From Anaerolineales bacterium (GTDB lineage Bacteria > Chloroflexota > Anaerolineae > Anaerolineales > UBA11657): a stretch of 7,386 bases of DNA. The position numbers were made by a program, and so were the translations under genes. The notes beneath the pieces are model-generated. The model did not search any database. It saw only the letters and a list, made by a program, of their open reading frames with translations, and was not told the DNA's origin. The stretch is from the NCBI GenBank assembly GCA_947503585.1, contig CANNEJ010000068.1:1-7386 (forward strand). The letters run 5' to 3'. Positions 1 to 4,992 of this stretch are shown here, piece after piece. Position 1 is the stretch's first letter; the number at the start of each line of letters is the position of its first letter.

Positions 1-47
1 GCGAGCTGCGGGCGTTTGATGCGGCAGCCTGGCAGGCGGAGAGATGA
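1..47 (+). CDS. C-terminal tail of an unidentified plus-strand gene (5' partial)
   Basis: Reading from base 3, the plus strand has an open frame of 14 codons, ELRAFDAAAWQAER, closed by TGA at 45-47. The Ala/Glu/Arg-rich tail looks like a coding C-terminus. A well-formed plus-direction terminator follows about 50 bp later, which fits a gene ending here. Another plus frame stays open to a TAG near 75, so the frame choice is not certain. Too little is visible to name a product. It would be convergent with the minus-strand gene ending at 200. Confidence 0.4.
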   Translation, partial: ELRAFDAAAWQAER

Positions 48-99
48 ATCGGCGCGCGTGAACGCTGGTTATTAGAGTCTGGCTGATTAATAGATAGTT

Positions 100-125
100 G
101 AGCGCCCGCAGGGCGCTCTTTGTTT
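100..125 (+). terminator. Rho-independent terminator between convergent genes
   Basis: A perfect 8-bp stem, GAGCGCCC (100-107) and GGGCGCTC (111-118), encloses a 3-nt loop and is followed by TTTGTTTT at 119-126. The U-tract lies on the plus-strand side only, so it should end transcription of the plus-strand gene stopping at 47. On the minus strand the hairpin is followed by AACTATC with no T-run. It is therefore a weak candidate at best for the gene ending at 200. Confidence 0.8.
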
Positions 126-199
126 TGCAGATTTCAATTTTGCGGGCTGGGTCGGGGCATTTGCGAATACTGCCCAAGTCGTTGGCATAGGGAACTTGC

Positions 200-796
200 T
201 TATGGATTTACAGTCGCCTGCAAGACCAGCTGTCCATTTTCAATTTGAAGGCCGGTCACGTCGAACGGTAGGTTGAGTGTTGCGGGAGAAATCTGCTGCT
301 GTAGTTGGACGTCAATTTGGGCACGTAGGCCGTCCGGCAGCGCAATTGCCCCGGTTTGAACATCCTTGATGACGAAGGTGGTGGTGCCGTCTATTGTGAG
401 CGGCTCGGCGACGACCGCAATTGAGACCGGTACGCCCGCCACATCAATGGTGGAGGTAGCGACTACGCCGTTATCCACAAGGTGCAGCTCCAGATTGTCA
501 GCCTTTATCAGGCTGTCGGGAAGCTGGCGCAGTGCCTCTGCGGCCTTGCTTGTAAGCTCTGCCTCGGTAAAGGTTACCGAAACTGCTTGCGCTGTTCCGG
601 TCTGTTTGGCAGCATCCACGGCTTGCTGCAGAGTAGCGGCTTTCTGATCAAAGGACTTCACCGCAGCCGGCGAGATTGCCACCGGACTTAGGTTACGGGC
701 AATGGCTGGCTTTTGGCGGGCGGCAATATATGTTGCTCCACCGATCGCAAGCGCAATGCATAGCAATGCAATAAGAATTCGGTTGATGGTTCGCAT
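200..796 (-). CDS. Signal-anchored hypothetical protein, LmeA/DUF2993-like appearance
   Basis: This is a 198-residue protein of unknown function. Residues 1-5 are short and basic (MRTIN), and about 7-25 form one hydrophobic segment (ILIALLCIALAIGG and beyond). It should therefore be exported and held by an N-terminal anchor, or cleaved. No lipobox is convincing: the single Cys (C13) sits inside the hydrophobic core. Residues 36-70 are a low-complexity Ala/Gln linker. The rest (about 72-198) alternates short polar and hydrophobic strands, with TFTEAELTSK at 75-84 and a closing hydrophobic/Gly pattern (TGLQIENGQL at 181-190). This resembles the LmeA/DUF2993 kind of periplasmic lipid-binding protein. 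That resemblance is recognition by eye, not a profile match. The ATG start gives a sensible signal segment, but no Shine-Dalgarno site precedes it. The gene lies 112 bp behind the SDR gene ending at 909, on the same strand, and may be its own unit. Confidence 0.82.
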   Translation of the reverse strand: MRTINRILIALLCIALAIGGATYIAARQKPAIARNLSPVAISPAAVKSFDQKAATLQQAVDAAKQTGTAQAVSVTFTEAELTSKAAEALRQLPDSLIKADNLELHLVDNGVVATSTIDVAGVPVSIAVVAEPLTIDGTTTFVIKDVQTGAIALPDGLRAQIDVQLQQQISPATLNLPFDVTGLQIENGQLVLQATVNP

Positions 797-831
797 GGTA
801 TTGGTTTAAGGAGAATTTAGCGAAGATGAAG

Positions 832-852
832 TTCGGGTCAGTAACGCCCGAA
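832..852 (-). promoter_or_regulatory. Small inverted repeat in the 112-bp spacer
   Basis: TTCGGG (832-837) and CCCGAA (847-852) form a 6-bp stem with a 9-nt loop, between the SDR stop at 909 and the start of the signal-anchored protein at 796. No T-run follows on either strand, so it is a poor intrinsic terminator. An operator or a 5' leader hairpin is possible. No convincing -35/-10 pair is visible nearby. A chance origin cannot be excluded. Confidence 0.25.
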
Positions 853-908
853 TTGGATACGTTGAGGTGGTACCGCGTGCACGGCGGTCTGGTGGCTGCG
901 TGCTTTGG

Positions 909-1679
909 TTAATGGACCGTCCAGCCTCCATCGATCGTAATGCCGGCACCTGTGATGAAGCTTGCGGCATCACTTGCCAGAAACACTACCAGCCCGCCAA
1001 GCTCTTCGGGGTTACCCCAGCGCCCAAGTGGAATTTTGGCAATAAACAATTTGTAGACATCCGGATTTTCCGAGAGTGTTCGGTTCATCTCTGTGTGGAA
1101 TGGCCCGGGCAAAATGCAATTCACAGTCACATTGAACGGCGCCCACTCCAGTGCCAGCGTGCGCGTGAGTTGCAGCACCGCGCCCTTGCTGGTGCTGTAG
1201 GGGCTGCGGTCCGGCATGCTGATTATGGATAGCGCTGATCCCATATTAATTACGCGGCCTTGCTGGCGCTGTTTGAAATGCGTAGCCAGCGCGCGGCACA
1301 TTAGCCACGGGCCGGTCACATTTGTTTCTTGCACGGAGCGAAATTGGTCGAGCGTCAGGTCTTCAATTGCACCACGCACATTTACCCCGGCGTTGTTTAC
1401 CAGAATATCAACGTGCCCAAAATCTGCGATCACCTGTTCTACCAGGGCCTGCACCTCTTCCGGCTGGGTTACATCGCAAGCGAAGCCGCGGCACTCGCGG
1501 CCGGTCAGCTGCGAGAGGGCTGCCGCTGCCGTTTCGGCCGCGGCGGCTTTGCGGCTGACAATGGCAACAGCTGCGCCGGCTTCCGCAAGCGCTTGTGCCA
1601 CAGCATATCCAAGCCCGCGGTTGCCACCGGTAACGAGGGCAACGCGGCCATCCAAACGGAAGCGGTCAAGGACTGTCAT
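909..1679 (-). CDS. Classical SDR oxidoreductase, gluconate 5-dehydrogenase/FabG-like, probably NADP-dependent
   Basis: A complete 256-residue classical short-chain dehydrogenase/reductase, a cytosolic enzyme that interconverts an alcohol and a ketone. The Rossmann glycine motif TGGNRGLG is at 17-24 and NNAG at 95-98. The full catalytic tetrad is present: N120, S148, Y161 and K165 (YSTSK). The C-terminus keeps the ITGxxxxxDGG element. The second beta strand ends in Ser42-Arg43, a pattern that in this family usually favours NADP(H). The opening (FRLDGRVALVTGG) and overall look recall the gluconate 5-dehydrogenase and 2-deoxy-gluconate 3-dehydrogenase branch, but substrate cannot be read from sequence and a FabG-like role is possible. 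It lies 39 bp behind the preceding SDR gene on the same strand, probably in one operon. There is no Shine-Dalgarno site before the ATG, and the start is supported by the standard SDR N-terminal length. Confidence 0.93.
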   Translation of the reverse strand: MTVLDRFRLDGRVALVTGGNRGLGYAVAQALAEAGAAVAIVSRKAAAAETAAAALSQLTGRECRGFACDVTQPEEVQALVEQVIADFGHVDILVNNAGVNVRGAIEDLTLDQFRSVQETNVTGPWLMCRALATHFKQRQQGRVINMGSALSIISMPDRSPYSTSKGAVLQLTRTLALEWAPFNVTVNCILPGPFHTEMNRTLSENPDVYKLFIAKIPLGRWGNPEELGGLVVFLASDAASFITGAGITIDGGWTVH

Positions 1680-1718
1680 TGTTCGTGGGAGTTTGCGCCG
1701 TGCGGATTGTGGCGCCGG

Positions 1719-2474
1719 TCACTGCGCAGTATATCCGCCGTCGATCATCAGGACTGCGCCGGTGATGAAGCGCGCGTTGTCAGAAGCGAGGAACAGGAAG
1801 AACTGCGCAATTTCCTCAGCCTGCGCAATGCGCCCGATCGGATGCGCATCGCCGAGGCGCTTCATAAAAGCAGCCGCATCGCCGGATTCGGCAGCCGCCT
1901 GCTGCAAGAGCGGTGTGTCCACGGTGCCCGGACAAATGGCATTAGAGCGGATGTTGTCGCGGGCGTACTCAATTGCCATCTGGCGCGTAATCTGAATTAC
2001 CGCACCTTTGGACGGGCCATACGCGCCTTGCAGTGGCATGCCGGTGACGGAAGAAATGGATCCGGTGTTCAGGAACAGCCCGCCGCCCTGCGCTTGCATA
2101 ACCGGCAGCACATGGCGCGCGCTAAAGTAAATGCTCTTTACATTTGTGTTCATGACCGCGTCCCACTCTGCGGGCGTGTGCGTGTGAATTGGCTTGACGG
2201 GCGCAATGCCGGCATTATTCACCATGATGTCGATGTGCCCGAATGCAGCCAGCGCAATGCGCGTGTACTCAATTGCGGTTTGTTCAACGCTTACATCACC
2301 GCTCACGGCTTGCAGCGCTGCGGCATGTTTCGCGAGCAATTCTGGCGGAACCGCTTGGGCGTTGCGATCCACCCCCACCACCTGTGCGCCAGCCTCCAGA
2401 TACAGGCGCACAATCTCCGCGCCAATGCCAGATGCCGCCCCGGTCACAATCGCAACTTTGCCGTGGAGATTCAT
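1719..2474 (-). CDS. Classical SDR oxidoreductase, probably NAD-dependent
   Basis: A complete 251-residue classical SDR. TGAASGIG is at 11-18, NNAG at 86-89, and the catalytic residues are N111, S139, Y152 and K156 (YGPSK). The C-terminal element ITGAVLMIDGG is intact. Asp36 at the end of the second beta strand (VVGVDR) is the usual NAD(H)-selecting residue, unlike the Ser-Arg of the neighbouring SDR gene. It resembles the large group annotated as SDR oxidoreductases or glucose/sugar-alcohol dehydrogenases. The actual substrate is unknown. Its ATG overlaps the TGA of the decayed SDR upstream (ATGA at 2474-2471), the classic sign of translational coupling. It has no Shine-Dalgarno site of its own, so its translation may have suffered when the upstream gene broke. 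Confidence 0.93.
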   Translation of the reverse strand: MNLHGKVAIVTGAASGIGAEIVRLYLEAGAQVVGVDRNAQAVPPELLAKHAAALQAVSGDVSVEQTAIEYTRIALAAFGHIDIMVNNAGIAPVKPIHTHTPAEWDAVMNTNVKSIYFSARHVLPVMQAQGGGLFLNTGSISSVTGMPLQGAYGPSKGAVIQITRQMAIEYARDNIRSNAICPGTVDTPLLQQAAAESGDAAAFMKRLGDAHPIGRIAQAEEIAQFFLFLASDNARFITGAVLMIDGGYTAQ

Positions 2475-2884
2475 GCTTGCACTACAAAACCATCATCCAC
2501 ATTGCTGGTTTGGCGAGTCATGTTGCGGGCTTGAAGCGCTGCGAGATGGACTCGCATGGTCGCATCGTCCGGCGGAGTTTGCCAGCGATTGAGCGAAAAA
2601 AGCCTCGCAGTCTTGGCAGCTGCCCATGTGGTGAATGGCTGCTGGTGTGCCGGCAGCTGCCGCTGTGACCAAGCCTGCCACACTGCTTCGTTCAGTTCTA
2701 TTTGTGTTGTGCCGGGGCAAATTGCGTTCACCTGCACATCATACTCGGTCAGGTCCGTGGCAGTGCACTGCGAAGCGTTATCACAGCAGCGTTACTGACA
2801 CTGAATGGTGGGTCGGTTTGCGACCCTATTTTCTTGGCGCTGGACGCCGGTAGGGAGAATTGTCGCGGGAGGTGATTCGGAAAG
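2471..2884 (-). pseudogene. Decayed, 5'-truncated SDR oxidoreductase gene with two frameshifts
   Basis: SDR homology runs through three reading frames. First, ATILPTG (2866-2846) corresponds to the usual strand leading into the catalytic Ser. After a one-base shift at about 2845, SSAKKIGSQTDPPF (2844-2803) and SVSNAAVITLRSAL (2802-2761) correspond to the Ser-to-Tyr stretch and the helix of the YxxxK motif. After a missing base at about 2760, ATDLTEYDVQVNAICPG and the rest continue to the TGA at 2471. The catalytic Tyr is Phe (TTC, 2805-2803) and the Lys is Asn (AAC, 2793-2791). Near the end, LNRWQTP has Gln where Gly is usual, NMTRQT has Arg for Gly, and NVDDG has Asp for Gly. The Rossmann half, with its TGxxxGxG motif, is missing altogether: the exporter stop at 2946 lies just upstream. 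Weak similarity may reach about 2914. An 88-codon frame opening with GTG at 2737 could make a fragment, but it would be non-functional. Confidence 0.8.
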
Positions 2885-2923
2885 GCGCGGTGTAAACGAG
2901 ACAGCGACATTGATGGCGCCGGT

Positions 2924-2944
2924 GTCCGGGAGCGCTCGTCCGGG
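2924..2944. repeat. 7-bp direct repeat around an 8-bp palindrome at the exporter/pseudogene junction
   Basis: GTCCGGG occurs at 2924-2930 and again at 2938-2944. Between them lies AGCGCTC, which together with the last G of the first copy makes the palindrome GAGCGCTC (2930-2937). It sits directly behind the exporter stop codon and before the first recognisable SDR sequence. Short direct repeats at such a place may mark a deletion endpoint. The motif is short enough to be chance in GC-rich sequence. Confidence 0.45.
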
Positions 2945-2945
2945 A

Positions 2946-4988
2946 TTAGTTTAGGAGCGCAGCTCCCGCGCTGTCTGTGCCGTTGAGCTGCGTGTTCAAA
3001 TCCACCTTTTGGTGTTGGCTGTTATACAAGTCAAAGTAAAAGCCGCGCGCTGCCAAAAGTGAGGCGTGCGTTCCCTGCTCCACAATTCGGCCTTGATCCA
3101 AGACGAGCACAACATCAGCATTGCGAATGGTGCTCAAGCGATGGGCGATCACAAATGCCGTGCGGCCGGCCAGCAATTTCTCAAACGCCTGTTGGATCAG
3201 GCGCTCGGTGCGCGTATCAACGCTGGATGTAGCTTCATCCAGAATGAGAATACGCGGGTTGGCAAGTGATGCACGCGCAATTGCGAGAAGTTGGCGCTGG
3301 CCCTGGCTCAAGCCGCTGCCGCGTTCGCCAAGCACGGTGTCATATTTCAGCGGCAGCCGGTCAATAAAACTATCGGCGTGCGCCAGCACGGCGGCTGCCA
3401 CCACCTCCGCGTCGCTTGCGTCCGGCCGGCCGAAGCGGATGTTGTCCATTACGCTCGCGCTGAACAGGAACGTGTCCTGCAGCACGATGCCAATCTGGCG
3501 CCGCAGGCTTTCCGCAGTCACATCGCGCACGTCGATGCCGTCAATCTTGACTGAGCCCGTGCTGGCATCGTAGAAGCGCGGCAGCAAATTAATTATTGTT
3601 GTTTTGCCAGCGCCGGTGGGGCCGACTATGGCAATTGTCTGGCCCGCCTCTGCTTTGAAGCTGACATTGCGCAGCACGGGGGTGCCGGTTGTGTATTCGG
3701 CTGAAACGTTTTCAAATACCACTTCGCCTTTGAGGGTTGGTATGCGGCGGGCACCGGGGCGATCCATGATCGATGGCTTTTCATCCAGCAGCTGAAAGAT
3801 GCGCTCACCGCCCGCAATCGCACTTTGAATATTGGTCCACAGGACGGCAATCTGCTGAATGGGCTGGTTGAAGCGCTGCGAGTATCCAATGAAAGTGATG
3901 ATCAAGCCGAGTGAAACGCTTGCGCCGAGCAGCGCTTCGCCGTTTAGCAAAAGCCAGCCGCCGCCGGCAGCCACAATGGCAAGCGCCAGGTACCCCAGTG
4001 CTTCCAGGGCCGGGGCGAGTGCGCTTGTGAACGCCACCGCGCGCACGTTGGCATCGCGGTTGGCAGCGTTGGTTGCACGGAAGCTGTCCAGATTCTCATC
4101 AGCCCGGTTGAAGGCTTGCACCTCGCGCACGGCAGAGATGGACTCTTGCAGTTCTGCGTTCACGCTGCCCAGCTCGGCCCGCGAAATGCGAAATGCGCGC
4201 CGCGCTTGATTTGAAAACCAGACGGTGGTGACGGCCATTACCGGCACGACCGCAAGGCTCAAGAGGGCGTAGGCAAAGCTTGCGGCCAGCATCTTGTATG
4301 AAATCCAGCCGATGAGCAATATTCCGCCCAGCACATTGACCAGTGCAAAACTGAACGCCTGCCCAATTGCTTCGGTGTCATTCGTAATCCGGCTCATCAA
4401 GTCGCCGACTTCGTGTTCAGAGTAATAGCCAATCGACAAGCGGTGGAGATGGGCAAACAGGTCAACCTGAATATCGCGCAGAACGTGTTGGCCGGCGCGC
4501 GCCATAGTAAAGAAGAGCAGTCCGGTAAGCGCGGAGATTGCTGCAAAGACTGCAATGGAAAGCAGTACGAGCTGTCCAAGGCCGGCAATTGCGCTATCGG
4601 TGGACATCTTTTCCAGCTCGGCGGTATCAACAAAGACATGCTGCCAACCAAGCCAGTGCGCCACTTTTGCGCCAGTGGAAAGCTGCGACAGATCTGCGCC
4701 GTACCAGCAGCGGCTGGCTGCACCGGCAGCTGCTTGCTGCGCAAGGGCGGCTCCGCCAAATGCGCCAGCTATTGGTTTTGCAATGTAGCAGTCAACAGCC
4801 TGGCCCACCAGCTCTGGCGTTAGCACCTGGCCCCATGTGGAAATAACTACAAGCACAGATACCACCGCCAATGTTGGCATAAAGCGGCTGAAGTACCCGC
4901 CGAAGCGCGCCAGCGTGCGGCCCAGGCTTTGCGGCCGCATTTGCTCCTGGCTCATAAGACGGCGCAGGCCGTCGGGTCCACCAAACAT
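2946..4988 (-). CDS. ABC exporter half-transporter with consensus Walker B/switch residues and LSQGQ signature (TM288/BmrD/LmrD type)
   Basis: A 680-residue inner-membrane half-transporter with an exporter-type membrane domain followed by a nucleotide-binding domain (NBD). Hydrophobic segments lie near 39-56, 137-159, 212-231, 236-256, 320-349 and 352-371. In the NBD, Walker A GPTGAGKT is at 456-463, the Q-loop Gln at 504, the signature LSQGQ (not LSGGQ) at 560-564, Walker B ILILDE ends in catalytic Glu585, and the switch His is 616 (IAHRLST). The partner encoded just upstream has the opposite set, so the two should form a heterodimeric exporter for drugs, lipids or peptides; the substrate is unknown. 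The loop between TM1 and TM2 is unusually long (about 66-135) and holds two Cys (67 and 94). The ATG at 4988 is chosen because GGAGG lies 9 nt before it and it follows the upstream stop by 4 nt. An ATG at 5024 would add 12 residues and overlap the partner by 32 bp. Confidence 0.93.
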   Translation of the reverse strand: MFGGPDGLRRLMSQEQMRPQSLGRTLARFGGYFSRFMPTLAVVSVLVVISTWGQVLTPELVGQAVDCYIAKPIAGAFGGAALAQQAAAGAASRCWYGADLSQLSTGAKVAHWLGWQHVFVDTAELEKMSTDSAIAGLGQLVLLSIAVFAAISALTGLLFFTMARAGQHVLRDIQVDLFAHLHRLSIGYYSEHEVGDLMSRITNDTEAIGQAFSFALVNVLGGILLIGWISYKMLAASFAYALLSLAVVPVMAVTTVWFSNQARRAFRISRAELGSVNAELQESISAVREVQAFNRADENLDSFRATNAANRDANVRAVAFTSALAPALEALGYLALAIVAAGGGWLLLNGEALLGASVSLGLIITFIGYSQRFNQPIQQIAVLWTNIQSAIAGGERIFQLLDEKPSIMDRPGARRIPTLKGEVVFENVSAEYTTGTPVLRNVSFKAEAGQTIAIVGPTGAGKTTIINLLPRFYDASTGSVKIDGIDVRDVTAESLRRQIGIVLQDTFLFSASVMDNIRFGRPDASDAEVVAAAVLAHADSFIDRLPLKYDTVLGERGSGLSQGQRQLLAIARASLANPRILILDEATSSVDTRTERLIQQAFEKLLAGRTAFVIAHRLSTIRNADVVLVLDQGRIVEQGTHASLLAARGFYFDLYNSQHQKVDLNTQLNGTDSAGAALLN

Positions 4989-4992
4989 TTGT

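Noticed and set aside
826..912. Plus-strand 28-codon ORF (ATG at 826) preceded by AAGGAG at 808-813.
   Set aside because: The 12-nt spacing is too long, it runs into the opposite SDR stop, and the peptide shows no recognisable feature. AAGGAG is probably chance, though the combination was worth noting.
1329..2534. Long plus-strand open frame of about 400 codons.
   Set aside because: It is antisense to the two SDR genes, which have complete domain motifs. Its composition (Arg, His, Cys, Ala) is that of a GC-rich shadow frame.
2471..2737. The 88-codon minus-strand ORF as a real small gene.
   Set aside because: Its first codon is a GTG in the middle of an SDR core sequence, homology continues upstream in other frames, and it lacks the cofactor and catalytic parts.
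2810..2835. Plus-strand terminator-like hairpin: GGGTCG, 5-nt loop, CGACCC, then TATTTTCTT.
   Set aside because: The same bases read on the minus strand as SDR pseudogene codons (KKIGSQTD), and no plus-strand gene ends before it.
2762..2875. Plus-strand open frame through the pseudogene region (reads LLTLNGGSV).
   Set aside because: The minus-strand frames match SDR motifs in order; the plus frame is their antisense shadow with no start or family likeness.
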